A stretch of DNA of 64,000 nt from Vulcanisaeta distributa JCM 11213. Its GTDB lineage: Archaea; Thermoproteota; Thermoprotei; Thermoproteales; Thermocladiaceae. A program made the position numbers and the translations under genes. Below, in pieces: positions 32,453 to 44,653 of this stretch (position 1 is its first letter; every line of letters starts with the position of its first letter). The notes below the pieces were generated by a model. It saw only the letters and a list, made by a program, of their open reading frames with translations. It did not search any database and had not been told where the DNA came from. The stretch covers positions 660,736 to 724,735 of the forward strand of contig BBCS01000001.1 of the NCBI GenBank assembly GCA_001316125.1, read 5' to 3'.

Positions 32453-34767
32453 CTACAAACCTAACACCTTAATGGTGAACTTGCCACTATGTATAACCTT
32501 AACAGTATTGCTCGATACCATTTCATACCTACAATCACCGCATTGAATCTCCCTAGGAGTAATTGGTGAATCAATTAATAATTCGTATTGTCCATCCCCA
32601 ATGGATCTACCGGGGGGGCCTTCGTAATTAATTACGAGCTCCTTATCCCTCATTAATGCACTAATGTTCTTAACAAGCCCGTGCATTGTTAATATATTGC
32701 TGGCCGTAACTCCACGCCTCAGTATGTCCACAGGCATGCCCCTGAGCAGTGTTGGTACTTCAAATAAGTCATTTATTATTAAATCCCTAATGAGCATTAT
32801 GAAGTCCGCCGCAGCCCAGCCATGCGGTGCATCGCCCTGTCCACCCCCCCTCTCGGTTATTACTGATATTCCCTCGGCCCAGCCGTAGGTTGGCGACGTG
32901 TGATTGACGATCCATGTTAAGTACTTACCCACCCGCTCTCTATCTCCGAGTATGGCCCAGGAGTGTGCCAGGTTTATCGTTAAGTAACTACCATAGGTAC
33001 CCCCCCACTGATGTATTTACTACACCGCCATTTAGCCCATACAACTCCTCGGTGACCTCAAGCGTTCTTCTAACTAATGGGTTATCCAGTGGTAATGCCA
33101 TTGTCGGCCATACAACCGCTATAATCCTAGTCATTGCCGAATCAGCCACCCTCTCCGGTGCAGGCACTATGTAGTCAACGCCAAGTCTCGACCTTACAAC
33201 ATTTATTGAATTAATAAGGGCATCCACAAACTCCCCCCCATGTAACTTCTCAACCCATTCATGATCCTCATGACCTACGTCCCTAAGCACCCTGCCCAAC
33301 TCCCTTAACCCGGCTATGGCCCACATATCATCCCAGTAATGGTGATCCATGGGTCCCGTATCCTCGGCAGACCAGGACGGCGGTAATAAACCCCCTTATT
33401 GACTCATCACCCGCCATCTCCCTATTCGCCTCTAACCACTCAACCCACGCCTAATCACTGGATACCACCTCTTCAATGCGTCATAATCCCTCGTTAACTG
33501 CACATACTTACTTACGGCCCATAAGACTTGCCCATTGGCGTCATACTCCTTCACCTCGAAATCCACCGCCCTAAAGTACCCACTATCGTCAATCCTCCTC
33601 AATAGTTCCTCAATGACAACCTTACCCATGTCGGCTAGGTTGAGCATTGTAAGGGCGGTTGCCATGTATGATCCATCCCTTATCCAAAAGAGGTGGTAAA
33701 TCAATGGACCTGGCGTTATTTTACCACCATCCCATAGCATAACTAGGTTCGCCATTGATTGACGAAGGACCTCGCCAATGACACTATCACCAACTAATAC
33801 TGAAAATGACCTTTCATTTATTGAGTCCCAATTGCGCAATTCGTTGGCGATGTCATTATCGTCAACAGATCTAATCAATGCCCTATTATGCCGTGTATTC
33901 CTAAGGGAGTCGATCGGCGCCTTCGCCCTTAGTCTCCATTCATTACTGCCATTAATGACAGCATCAAAACCAAGTGCTGCGTGCGCCCAACCCAACTCGT
34001 CATTAACGTAAAGCTCACTATTAAGTCTACCAAAGGATGCATCCTCACTCGCATCCCTACTTACATTGTATGAACCGAATTGTGACGGTTCCCTATCCGT
34101 AGTTAATGCTAGCTCGTCATTCACGGTTATGAACCACCCATCACCCTCCACGCCTGCACTCTTCACTTCAATAATGTGGTCAACGTTATAGGGCCTAGTC
34201 ACTAGGTAGACAATGTAATTACCAGGTAAACCCATCAATTAAGGTCTATAATCAACACATCAACTCCTGACCTATTAGCAACAGCTGACCTAGCAATAAC
34301 CCTCACAGCGCCCAAGTCCCACTCATTAATTATCACTGGGTAACCAGGCCTCTCAAGATATTGCCTAAACGAACCGTTAAGGCCTGGCGTATATACCTTG
34401 AACCATCATAAACCCAAACCTCAAACGCAACGTTCTTCCGCGTAACAAATAACATGGCTGAGTCTATAACGGCCTCATTAACGCCCTGCACAGTACCAAC
34501 CATACCCCAATCCTTAAAGTGGATATTTCTAAACGGCATTAACTGGGCGGGCTCAAAACCCCTACCACTAGGGTCTAATTGCTGCCTCAACCACCTAGGC
34601 CAAGCCCAATTAGGTCTTCTGTAGTACAGGCCCATTATGAACATTGAACTGCCAAAACCATTAATGGCAGACTCAACGAACTTATCCACATCCCTACCCC
34701 CCCACATCCTCGCCGCATTTTCAAATCGCCTACTAACATAGCCCATATAAAGCCAGCACGTACTCAT
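32453..34767 (-). CDS. GH15-family glycoside hydrolase (glucoamylase/trehalase-like), frameshifted
   Basis: About 765 residues in at least five frame pieces. Cytoplasmic, no signal. An N-terminal beta domain (34767-33990) is followed by the (alpha/alpha)6 barrel: [51 protein letters not shown] and [17 protein letters not shown], typical GH15 landmarks, then a small C-terminal beta tail. The family hydrolyses alpha-glucans or trehalose from the non-reducing end; which one is open. Joints near 34340, 34240, 33435, 33350 and 32990. C7 or G7 runs at 32612, 32844, 33000, 33233 and 34697. The adjacent divergent sugar-type ABC ATPase fits carbohydrate use. Confidence 0.75.
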
Positions 34768-34893
34768 TTTTAGGGCATTTTAATAGATTCCTATACGAGT
34801 GGCTAGTTAAACCATTATTACAAATAATACTTGTTATACCCGGCCTTATTGGAAAAATTTATTTTTGGTTAGATAGTCAGTAATATTGCGGGC

Positions 34894-35999
34894 ATGGTGA
34901 GGGTTTACCTTCATGAAGTTACGAAGATATTCGGAAAGAACGTAGTGGCTTTAGACAAGGTTGAGCTTGAGGTTAGGTCTGGAGAGTTCATGGTTGTAAT
35001 GGGGGGGCCATCAGGTCACGGAAAAACAACACTCCTTAGAGTTGTGGCGGGTCTTGAGGAGCCAACTGATGGTGAGGTCTGGATTGGTGATACCCTAGTT
35101 GCATCGCCGAGGAAAGGCATCTTCATACCTCCAAAGGATAGAAACGTGGGTATGGTATTTCAAAACTGGGCCTTATACCCGCACATGAAGGTCTTCGATA
35201 ACATAGCCTTCCCACTCAGGATTAAGAAGCTACCGAAGAGTGAAATTGAGAAGAAGGTTAGGGAGATTGCTGAGGTCCTGGGTATTGCCGAAACGCTGGA
35301 TAGGTACCCAAGGCAGTTATCAGGTGGTCAGCAGCAGAGGGTGGCCATTGCCAGAGCCTGGTTAAGGAGCCGCAGGTGCTCCTTATGGACGAGCCATTTA
35401 GCAATCTTGACGCTAGGATTAGGGTTACGGCTAGGGCATTTGTTAAGGATATCCAGAGGAAGCTCGGGATAACCACAATACTTGTGACGCACGATCCAGC
35501 CGACGCGTTGACACTAGCCGATAGAATAGCTGTGCTTAGAAGAGGCGTTATTCAACAGATAGGGCTGCCCAACGAGATTTATGATAAACCTGCCAATGTA
35601 TTTGTGGCGAACTTCATAGGCGATATAAACCTATTCGATGGCTCAATTGTTGGTAAGGGCAATGAGGTGTACTTCGATGGTGGTGATATGAAGGTTCAAC
35701 TGCCACAAAATATAAATGTGCAGAGTAATGGGAGTGTAATCCTCGGTATAAGGCCTGAGGACGTGGTATTGTCTAAGGAGGTCATTAGTAATAATGACCT
35801 TATTTATGTCGGTAAGGGTACTGTGGAGATCTCGGAATTCGCCGGAGGTAAGTTTAACGTAATGGTTAAACTACAAAGCACCGAGGTGAAAGTCGTCTCA
35901 TCAACAAGCTTCGGACTCGGCGAACCAGTGCATGTATACTTCAATTCACGTAAGATAAAGATATTCGATAAACAAACGGAGAAGTTACTATATGGATAA
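34894..35999 (+). CDS. Sugar-type ABC transporter ATP-binding protein (MalK/GlcV-like), frameshifted
   Basis: About 368 residues. Walker A PSGHGKTT, Q-loop VFQNWALYPHM, signature LSGGQQQRVAIARA, Walker B LLMDEPFSNLDAR, switch LVTHDPADAL, and a C-terminal TOBE domain (VILGIRPEDVVL). One C is lost at about 35362 (ARALVKEPQVLLM). The G7 at 35001 gives VVMGGPSG where the family has MGPSG. No permease or binding protein gene lies next to it, so it may energise transporters encoded elsewhere, as sugar ATPases often do. Start GTG or ATG 34894, about 25 bases after a TTATTTTTGG box. Confidence 0.88.
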
Positions 36000-36049
36000 T
36001 TGCCCTTGTTAAAATTTTAATACTTCAGTGAGTCAACGTATTGACCTGA

Positions 36050-37376
<1,327 letters not shown>

Positions 37377-37428
37377 TAAGGAAATTTTTATATTAGGAAT
37401 ATTAATTCATCAAAAACCGTTAATTAAA

Positions 37429-38022
37429 ATGGTAATAACACCATTAATGCTAATCTGGATAATAACGCTGTACAACAACGGTACGTCAACCGTTAGTCTA
37501 AATACCACGTTAACTGGCGAATTCGTAACATTACAATTACCTGTGCAACCACAATCATACATAGAAGTGCTCGTTAATGGCTCCGTAACTGCATACATGA
37601 TTAATGGTACATCAATAATAATACCAGTTCTAGGCACCGCCAATGTGTCCATAGTGTATGTGCCCAGGGTATTCGTGGAAAACAACTTTGTCGGAATAAA
37701 CGTGGGCAACTCCACGGTTGAGATAGTCATACCCAGTAACATACTCATAGCCAACATAACATTATCGTTAATAAGCATGAGTATGGTGAATAATGAATTA
37801 ATAATAACGGCAAGGGGACCCGGCGAATTCCTATACACAATAATGCCGACACCCACGACAAAGCATGCGGTGATTGCAACAAGTCATGTAGTTAATTTTG
37901 GAGTCCTTACGGTAATTATTATTACAATCATTATCATAGTCGCATTTACCTCATACGTATTAATGATGGGGGGGCGAAGAAAGACTATTAAGGAGAAATC
38001 TACGCCCCCCAAATGGCGCTGA
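37429..38022 (+). CDS. Membrane-anchored extracytoplasmic protein, likely sensor partner
   Basis: 197 residues, unbroken. Short N-terminal hydrophobic segment (TPLMLIWIITLY), beta-rich outer domain with many NxS/T sequons, one C-terminal helix (FGVLTVIIITIIIIVAFTSYVL) and a positive tail. The next gene, a winged-helix protein, overlaps it by ten bases; in archaea such pairs are often fused into membrane HTH regulators, so one original protein split by a frameshift at the C6 run 38005 is possible. G7 at 37968. Confidence 0.6.
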   Translation: MVITPLMLIWIITLYNNGTSTVSLNTTLTGEFVTLQLPVQPQSYIEVLVNGSVTAYMINGTSIIIPVLGTANVSIVYVPRVFVENNFVGINVGNSTVEIVIPSNILIANITLSLISMSMVNNELIITARGPGEFLYTIMPTPTTKHAVIATSHVVNFGVLTVIIITIIIIVAFTSYVLMMGGRRKTIKEKSTPPKWR

Positions 38023-38231
38023 ACCTCAATGACTACGAATTATCAATACTGAAGTACCTAAGGTCCAGGGGGGGCGGCTCCGCGTTTGAGGTTGACATTT
38101 CCAGGGACTTGGGCATACCGAGGACTACCGTGTGGAGGAGTGTGAGGAGACTTGAGGGTCTAGGCTTAGTTAGGATTACCAGGGTTGAGGGTAAGAACAT
38201 GGTAATACTGATCAGGGATTTACAGCCTTAA
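38013..38231 (+). CDS. Winged-helix DNA-binding protein (MarR/IclR-like)
   Basis: 72 residues. LNDYELSILKYLRSR, SAFEVDISRDLGIPRTTVWR and RLEGLGLVRITRVEG form a complete winged helix. The start ATG 38013 overlaps the preceding membrane protein gene; removing the C6 effect would fuse both into a membrane-bound regulator. G7 at 38068 makes an RGGGS turn. Ends convergently into the next minus-strand gene with a 20-base overlap. Confidence 0.75.
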   Translation: MALNLNDYELSILKYLRSRGGGSAFEVDISRDLGIPRTTVWRSVRRLEGLGLVRITRVEGKNMVILIRDLQP

Positions 38232-38688
38232 CGACCCTAATTACCTCGAGGAATGATGAGAGGATTTCCATGAATAATTCGTTATTAACCCCCCCCTGGA
38301 TCAATTCATTGAAGTTCTTAATCCATGATTCATCACCCTTAATGAGGAGTGCCGACGCTATGATTAATGACTGCGTTAGACCTGATAAATCCCCCCCATT
38401 ATCCACGGACGTTCTTAATAACTCGATTGGGTTTATGGTTAAGTCTTCGTTATTCATTAACCTGAGAATACCAAGACTTAGACAATACAGTGCGTAGAGG
38501 ATGGATGCACGCTTAAGGGTGTCACCAGTTAATTCTGTTGACTCAGAGACTGTGTATGTGAACTCCTCGTGCAGTAGTTCGGTAGCTGATGATACGTAGT
38601 CTCTATTACCTGCCTTGAATGCCGTTATTAATGCATTAATTACCTCATTAATCCTCAACTCCTTTATTAGCTCATTCATTGAGCTCAT
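38212..38688 (-). CDS. Helical protein of unknown function
   Basis: About 158 residues from the ATG at 38688 (MSSMNELIKELRINEV); an upstream ATG at 38787 would add a hydrophobic leader that overlaps the divergent gene. All-helical (ALITAFKAGNRDYVSSA, LKRASILYALYCLSLGIL, SLIIASALLIKGDESWIK). Unbroken, with C7/C8 runs at 38289 and 38391. No family recognised. Confidence 0.55.
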   Translation of the reverse strand: MSSMNELIKELRINEVINALITAFKAGNRDYVSSATELLHEEFTYTVSESTELTGDTLKRASILYALYCLSLGILRLMNNEDLTINPIELLRTSVDNGGDLSGLTQSLIIASALLIKGDESWIKNFNELIQGGVNNELFMEILSSFLEVIRVVKAVNP

Positions 38689-38749
38689 TAAGTCAGTATC
38701 ATCCTGGAGTAAAATAAAAATTAAGTTATGCAATGACCAGTGCATAGCC

Positions 38750-38992
38750 ATGAATAGACTTGAGGATAGGGTTAAGGAGTACGTCATTAGGTATATGGAC
38801 CTCGATAAATTTGGTGGTAAGATATTCGTAATTCATGATAAGGACGTCATGGAATTCACGGATTTGAGTAAGGCAAGAAGTGCCGCCTTCTCGATGCCCG
38901 GCGTTACCATAGTAATTGCCGTACCGAAGAAGGATGAGGTTGATGAGGCATTCATGAAGTTCATGAAGTTAATTAAGGGTCTTGATTACTGA
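38750..38992 (+). CDS. Small alpha/beta protein of unknown function
   Basis: 80 residues from the ATG at 38750 (MNRLEDRVKEYVIRYMDL), then KIFVIHDKDVMEFTDLSK, VTIVIAVPKKDEVDEAF. Unbroken and without G7 runs. Looks like a small ferredoxin-like or Rossmann-like fold, but unknown. Located 55 bases before sucC on the same strand. Confidence 0.5.
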   Translation: MNRLEDRVKEYVIRYMDLDKFGGKIFVIHDKDVMEFTDLSKARSAAFSMPGVTIVIAVPKKDEVDEAFMKFMKLIKGLDY

Positions 38993-39046
38993 TTACTTTA
39001 TAAATAATGTAAATGCTTAAATTAAGGCTATTTTGCATAGTTTAAC

Positions 39047-40177
39047 GTGAGGCTCCTCGAGTATAAGGGTAAGGAGTTGCTGAATAAGTATGGCGTTAAG
39101 ATACCCAGGGGGTGCCATAGTCAGGAGCTTGATGACATAGACATACTCAATACACTCAAATTCCCGCTGTTTGCCAAGGCCCAGGTACCCTTCGCAGGCA
39201 GGGCTAAGATGGGGCTCGTCAGGAGGGTTGACACCATTAAGGATGCTGAGAACGCTGCGAGGGATTACCTGGGTAAGGTGATTCAGGATTACCCAATTAG
39301 GAAGGTGCTATTTGAGGAGGGCGTTAATGTGGCTAAGGAGCTTTATGTGTCCATAACCCTGGACAGGGAGAACAGGGGGGGCTACCTAATGCTTGCATCC
39401 ACGGAGGGTGGTATTGACATTGAGGAGGTGGCTAGGAGGAGCCTGAGAAGATAATTAGGCTTTACATTGATGATTATGAGGGACTTAGGGACTACATGAT
39501 TAGGGGGGGAGTTGCTCAGAAGCTTGGTTTGGAGGGTTCTGCAGCCCAGGACTTCGTAACCGTGGCTAAGGCCATGTACAGGGTATTTACTGAGTATGAT
39601 GCCGAGCTCGTGGAAATAAATCCACTTGCACTAACAACTGATGGTCAGTTAGTGGCTCTGGACGTTAAGGTCATGATTGATGATAACTCACTTTATAGGC
39701 ACCCAGACATTAGTGTTGAGGATAGTGATTACACGACCGAGGAGCTTGAGGCTAGGAAGTACGGGCTACATTACGTGGAGTTGACGGGCTACGTGGGGGG
39801 GATCATGGCCAACGGCGCTGGCTTAACAATGGCAACCATGGACTTGGTTAAGGAGTTCGGCCATGAACCTGCCGACTTCCTTGACGTTGGTGGTGGGGCC
39901 AGTAAGGATGCTGTGAGGGAGGGATTGAAAATGCTGTTAACAGACGACAGGATAAAGGCTGTTTGATAAACATATTTGGCGGTATAACGAGGTGTGACGA
40001 GGTTGCCAAGGGCGTTGTTGAGGCGTTGAATGAGGTTAAGACAAACAAGCCAATCTTCATTAGGCTGAAGGTACTAACGAGGAGGAGGGTAGGAGAATAC
40101 TGGCTGAGATAGGGCTTAAAACCTATGAAACTGCTGAGGAGGCGATGGGAGCTTTGTCAAAGGCAATTGCGAGGTGA
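39047..40177 (+). CDS. sucC: Succinyl-CoA synthetase beta chain, frameshifted
   Basis: About 380 residues. ATP-grasp N-terminus ([29 protein letters not shown]), [12 protein letters not shown] and the C-terminal phosphate/CoA region ([37 protein letters not shown]). Joints near 39437 (one C lost, [15 protein letters not shown]), 39960 (one T lost) and 40068 (one G lost, [15 protein letters not shown]). G7 runs at 39375, 39503 and 39795; [11 protein letters not shown] has one Gly more than the family [14 protein letters not shown] start 39047 in leaderless distance of a TATA-like box. Interconverts succinyl-CoA and succinate with ADP/GDP. Confidence 0.92.
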
Positions 40178-40182
40178 TGGGC

Positions 40183-41063
40183 ATGGCCATACTCGTTAAT
40201 GAGAATACGAAGGTCCTGGTCCAGGGAATAACGGGTAGGGAAGGATCAAGACACACACAGTACATGCTTCAGTACGGCACTAAGGTTGTGGCTGGTGTCA
40301 CGCCAGGTAAGGGTGGGCAGACGGTCCACGGCGTACCTGTTTTTGACACTGTGGAGGAGGCGTTAAGGAAGTTCCCTGACATAAATACATCAATAATCTT
40401 CGTACCAGCCCAATTCGCCGCTGACTCAGTCTATGAAGCCATTGACGCTGGTATTAAGTTGATTGTGATAATTACGGAGCACATACCAATACATGATGCA
40501 TTAAGGTTCGTGAATTACGCAAAGAGGAAGGGAGTCACGATAATAGGACCCAACTGCCCAGGAGTTGTAAGCCCACTAAGGTCTAAGGTCGGGATACTGC
40601 CTAACCATATTTACACGAAGTCGGGCCCTGTTGGTATCGTGTCTAGGAGTGGAACACTGACTTATGAAATATCATACCACCTAACCAGGCTGGGATTGGG
40701 CAATCAACAGTCGTTGGCATTGGCGGAGACCCAATAATTGGTACTGACATGCTCGAGGTAGTGAAGATGTTTGAAGAGGACCCGGAGACGAAGTACATAG
40801 TAGTTATTGGCGAGATAGGCGGCACAATGGAGGAGAGACTCGCCCAGTACATAGGGTCTGGGAAGGTTACGAAGCCCGTGGTAGCCTACATATCGGGCAG
40901 AACGGCACCACCCGGCAAGAGGATGGGGGGGCATGCAGGAGCCATAGTTAGCATGGGCATGGGCTCCTACGAAAGCAAGGTTAAGGCATTCCAGGAGGTC
41001 AACGTACCAGTTGCCAAGACACCTACCGAGGTCGTTAAGCTAATCAAGCAATACATACGTTAA
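40183..41063 (+). CDS. sucD: Succinyl-CoA synthetase alpha chain, frameshifted
   Basis: About 292 residues. CoA-binding [25 protein letters not shown], and the phosphohistidine loop [14 protein letters not shown]. One C is lost near 40700 ([20 protein letters not shown]). The G7 at 40925 gives RMGGHAG; the family motif RMGHAG is almost invariant, making this the clearest case of a spurious or unusual extra Gly. Start ATG 40183, five bases after the sucC stop. Works with sucC. Confidence 0.93.
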
Positions 41064-41100
41064 ACATAGGTCATTAATATGTAATTAAAATTTAGTAGAT

Positions 41101-41331
41101 TTATATTGATCCACTATTATTAACGTGAAGATCAATATAGTCATTAAGGAGTATCTTAACGAGGCCCTCATTAATTATCGTACTAATCAACTCAAGATAT
41201 GCATCCGCGGGAGTCACGGACTTTATCGTGATATCCAGCGACTTACTAATGCTCCTAATATTGTTTGTACACTCCTGAAGTAGTGGACATCTTGGGCAGG
41301 CCCTTGGTGATTCCTTACCATTAATAATCAC
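41101..41331 (-). CDS. Small Cys-motif protein following a winged-helix gene
   Basis: About 76 residues from a GTG overlapping the stop of the preceding gene by four bases. CPRCPLLQEC in the first 25 residues may bind a metal; the rest is helical and hydrophobic. The two could be a translationally coupled pair or one regulator split by a frameshift. Confidence 0.5.
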   Translation of the reverse strand: MIINGKESPRACPRCPLLQECTNNIRSISKSLDITIKSVTPADAYLELISTIINEGLVKILLNDYIDLHVNNSGSI

Positions 41332-41708
41332 GAGACCAGCCTCTGATCAACAATCGCACCCTTATCATTGAGAACCTCGAGAACTGCGTAGTCTCCAAAC
41401 TCCCTAACCCTGTAGACTAGGAATATCGTGGCGGCTAAATAATAACCACCATCCTTCCTAACTAACCAGCCATGCTTAATGAGGGCATTTAAGTATCTGA
41501 AGACCTTGGCCTTGGGCATGTTCAACCTCCTAATAAGTTCCGTGGGGGGGCTAGCCACACCAAAAGCGATGAGCTTAAGTAGCTTAGCCCGATCAAGTTG
41601 AACGCCAAAGTCAAAGTTATACTCACTGAGTATACGAATACCGCCACTAATAACACTGGGGGGGAACTTGGGAACCTTAATACCAACCCTAACCTTAATA
41701 CTCATCAA
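41328..41708 (-). CDS. Winged-helix transcriptional regulator
   Basis: 126 residues, unbroken. The central part is a winged helix (LLKLIAFGVASPPTELIRR, MPKAKVFRYLNALIKHGWL, RKDGGYYLAATI). An N-terminal beta stretch precedes it. With the downstream Cys-motif protein it resembles metal- or redox-responsive archaeal regulators (inference). G7 runs at 41544 and 41658. Confidence 0.65.
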   Translation of the reverse strand: MMSIKVRVGIKVPKFPPSVISGGIRILSEYNFDFGVQLDRAKLLKLIAFGVASPPTELIRRLNMPKAKVFRYLNALIKHGWLVRKDGGYYLAATIFLVYRVREFGDYAVLEVLNDKGAIVDQRLVS

Positions 41709-41750
41709 TATTGAGGAAAGAACCTAGGTATTAAACTAGTACTCCCAAGA

Positions 41751-42359
41751 CTAATTAGGAAGGTATGGACTATGCCGATGAAGATTCAGCCGCCGCAGGG
41801 CGCCTCCGGACTGCTCAATGACCTTATCAAGCTCCTCAATCCTCTTCCTAATCTCGTCCTTAGGCAGGGCAATCTTCAACAACTTACCATCCTTAATCTC
41901 ATACTTAATAACCCTCTCATACTCATCAAAGACATACTCAGGGGGGCCTAGACATGTCCTCGGGCTTAAACTTAACCTCGTCAAAATCAACATAGGCAAT
42001 ATCATGGATAGGCGTGGGAATCAGGGCACCCACTGGGCACGCATCAACGCAGAAGTGGCACAGTATGCACTCAGTATACCTAATACCTGGGTAAAACTTC
42101 CCATTGGGAGCCCTATACATCTGAATAGCATTCACAGGACAAGCCCAGGCACACTGGAAACAACTTATGCACTTCTTAATGTCCAGCATTATCCAACCCC
42201 CTAAACCTCTCGGGAACCCACCTCATTTCACGGGGGATACTGTATTGTCAACCTATTCGGCTCCACGGCCTCCTTAAAACCCGTAATTAGCGCCTTGGCA
42301 TGGTAAATAATGTCTTCGGCAAGGGTCCCCCCCTTAGGCTGTTTTATTTTTATGACCAC
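41751..42359 (-). CDS. nuoI: NuoI-type 2[4Fe-4S] ferredoxin subunit of a complex I-like enzyme, frameshifted
   Basis: About 200 residues. Two clusters: KCISCFQCAWACPVNAIQM and ECILCHFCVDACPVGAL. The upstream frame carries the NuoI N-terminus (TLAEDIIYHAKALITGFK, PNRLTIQYP), the downstream frame the C-terminus (EYVFDEYERVIKYEIKDG). Joints near 42222 (PREMRWVPERFRGW), 42195 and 41945. It normally passes electrons in NADH/F420H2 or formate hydrogen-lyase-type complex I. No other nuo gene is adjacent on either side, which is unusual. C7 at 42327, G6 at 41941. GTG start 42359. Confidence 0.8.
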
Positions 42360-42469
42360 GTGCCCTTAATATGTCTTAAGTATTTTAAGCTTTGCGGGAT
42401 TCCTTAGTTGTTTGCGAGCCTATATAGTATTAAAATATTTATTAATGGGATCCAGGAGACGATTGATAT

Positions 42470-43147
42470 TTATTGTTGTAATTGTAATGGTTTGGCTATT
42501 GCTATGTATGTATTGTTATGCTTGTTTATTGTTATTGTGTAGAGTTTTGAGTATGCTGTGTTTATTAGTCCGTGTATGTAGCCTTCTGTGAAGACTATAT
42601 TGAGTTCTTCGTCGAAGGGGTTTACAAACTCGATCCTTATTTCATCCCTCGTTACCTCCAGGTTTTTGAGTACCAACCTATTATATGCCGTGGCTGTGTA
42701 TAGGTAAGTCTTTATTGCCGTTATTGGGTCTCCAATTGGTATTTCCGTGACTATGGCTTTTGCATATTCGTAGCCGAGTCTGTAAAGCATTCTCTCCACT
42801 TCTTTAGTACCTACCTGCTGTAGTACTGTCTTAAATGCTGTGAGTAGTTGTTTTTGTGAGAATGCGAGTGGCGTTATTGGTTCGTTTAGTATTTCCAGTG
42901 GTTCTATGTCCCTAACCATGCTTAAGTCGTGCACTGTACCGTTTATGTTATCCTCTATGTTTATCATTAGGACATGGGAGTTTCCGATTATATTCCTTAT
43001 ATTAATGCCGTGTTTTAGTAATGATATTGTTACCTCATTAAGTATTCCTGGCCTGTCCCTCACCATCTTTATCAGTAGCCAGTGCATTGTTCTATTCCTA
43101 AACTCCCTCAATATAAACCTTGGCATTCTATTGTTAAAAACATGCAC
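42470..43147 (-). CDS. ACT-domain regulatory protein
   Basis: 225 residues, unbroken and without G7 runs. N-terminal ACT domain (WLLIKMVRDRPGILNEVTIS, LLKHGINIRNIIGNSHVLM), which binds small ligands such as amino acids, then a C-terminal alpha/beta domain (LLTAFKTVLQQVGTKEVERM, IRIEFVNPFDEELNIVFTEG, YIHGLINTAYSKLYTI) resembling V4R-type ligand domains. Probably a metabolite sensor; target unknown. Confidence 0.65.
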   Translation of the reverse strand: MHVFNNRMPRFILREFRNRTMHWLLIKMVRDRPGILNEVTISLLKHGINIRNIIGNSHVLMINIEDNINGTVHDLSMVRDIEPLEILNEPITPLAFSQKQLLTAFKTVLQQVGTKEVERMLYRLGYEYAKAIVTEIPIGDPITAIKTYLYTATAYNRLVLKNLEVTRDEIRIEFVNPFDEELNIVFTEGYIHGLINTAYSKLYTITINKHNNTYIAIAKPLQLQQ

Positions 43148-43248
43148 ATGAATTAAGGTATATTTGCTTATTGATTATTTCATTGATCGCACTTTATTAA
43201 AAAGTAAAAAGAGAATGCAGGGCCATATTCATGAGCGTCACGGACCCA

Positions 43249-44653
43249 TCACTTACCAATACACATGTAATCCCAGTAAGCCACACCCTGGAACTTATAG
43301 TAGCTTAGGTATGGATTTGGAAGGTAGATACCGAAGCCACGTACTTATACGTTGGGTTACCCCTTATGTAATTACTTACGGTAAGTACGTAATCTATCCA
43401 CGTATCCGTAAGAATTGCGCCACCCTCAACATTAACTACATTATTGACATTATTGAATGAATTCTGTATCGCAGCATCTAAATAACTTATAGCCCCCATT
43501 TCCCGAAGGACTGGGATTCGCCGTATTTAATGACCAGTAAACTATTATTGCTTTGCCATTGTTCATTATAATGAAGAGGAAGAACATCGTGCCGTTAACG
43601 TCGAATTGCACTGGATACAGGTAAATAGATGCATATGGGTAGTTGCCAACCTTTATATTTCGAGAAGATATGTCGTAATAATACATAACTACGTAGTAAC
43701 TTTGAAATCCAAGCTCTTCAATGGCGTACGTATATATGGGATTAAGAATCCCCGCAATATTTCCCTGAACTGCCGTAACGCCCCAGTAGGGGGGGTTTGA
43801 AGCGCCTTGAGGGTATGTAATGACTTGTAGGTTATTCAGCGTCGCATTTCCTACATACCCAAATGCCATGTTTTGGCTTTGACATTGCGCTGGAGGTGAT
43901 AATGTGGTGCTTGGTGGTTGTTGTACGTTTATCTGTATCGTAGGCGCCGTCTCAGTGTAATTATTCACCAACACTGTTATTGGCACTGTTATTGCTCCAA
44001 CACTCGTTACATCAATTGGTATCGTTACTGCTGTTGAGCCACTTGGTGGTATTATTGTGCTGTTCACTATGGTGTCCCCCCCATTCACATTAGCCACCAC
44101 CGTGGCGTTCACCCAACCCGTGGAATTATTCGTGAGCAAGACAACGGCCTGTACCGTACTAGCCGAGCCCAGATAAACCGATGATGGTGCTATCACGCCC
44201 ACCTCTATCGGCCCTCGATAAAGGCTTATGCTTGGTGTTAGACCTGTGCTTGTTGGTATCGATATTACCAAGTCTCCTACTCCATTATTAATTAGTGCGC
44301 CCGGTACTGTTACGTATACCACGCCATTGCCAATTACGTAATTACAATACTGCATGTACTGCGTGCTCCCCCCCATCACATACTTACAAATGGCCTCGGC
44401 ATTGTTGAACAATGAAGCGCCGCTAATCCTCATGGAGACCACGTAATTGCTCCCCCATTGTATTAAAGCCGACCAGTGATACGCTCACCTCGGTGCCCAT
44501 GAGATTTTCCAGCGCCTGTTGCTTCTCAACAACGTACTTACTAAAGCCGTTTAGCACGGAATACATTATGGCGAGCGCTATGATAATTATTATGATCATC
44601 ATTACCATTACGTACAACTCACCCAAGCCCCTTCTCAGCCATGAACCCATCAC
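43249..44653 (-). CDS. Large pilin-like secreted protein of the pilus locus, frameshifted
   Basis: About 465 residues in four frame pieces. The N-terminus GLGELYVMVMMIIIIIIALA is a pilin-like hydrophobic helix after a short basic leader. The ectodomain has an Ig/CARDB-like part (VPGALINNGVGDLVIS, PIEVGVIAPSSVYLG, VNATVVANVNGG, VPITVLVNNYTETAP) and a Tyr-rich C-terminus (ELGFQSYYVVMYYYDIS, NPYLSYYKFQGVAYWDYM). Joints near 44440, 43490 and 43320; TGA at 43249-43251. Probably a minor pilin or tip adhesin. C7/G7 runs at 43789, 44086 and 44378. Confidence 0.6.
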
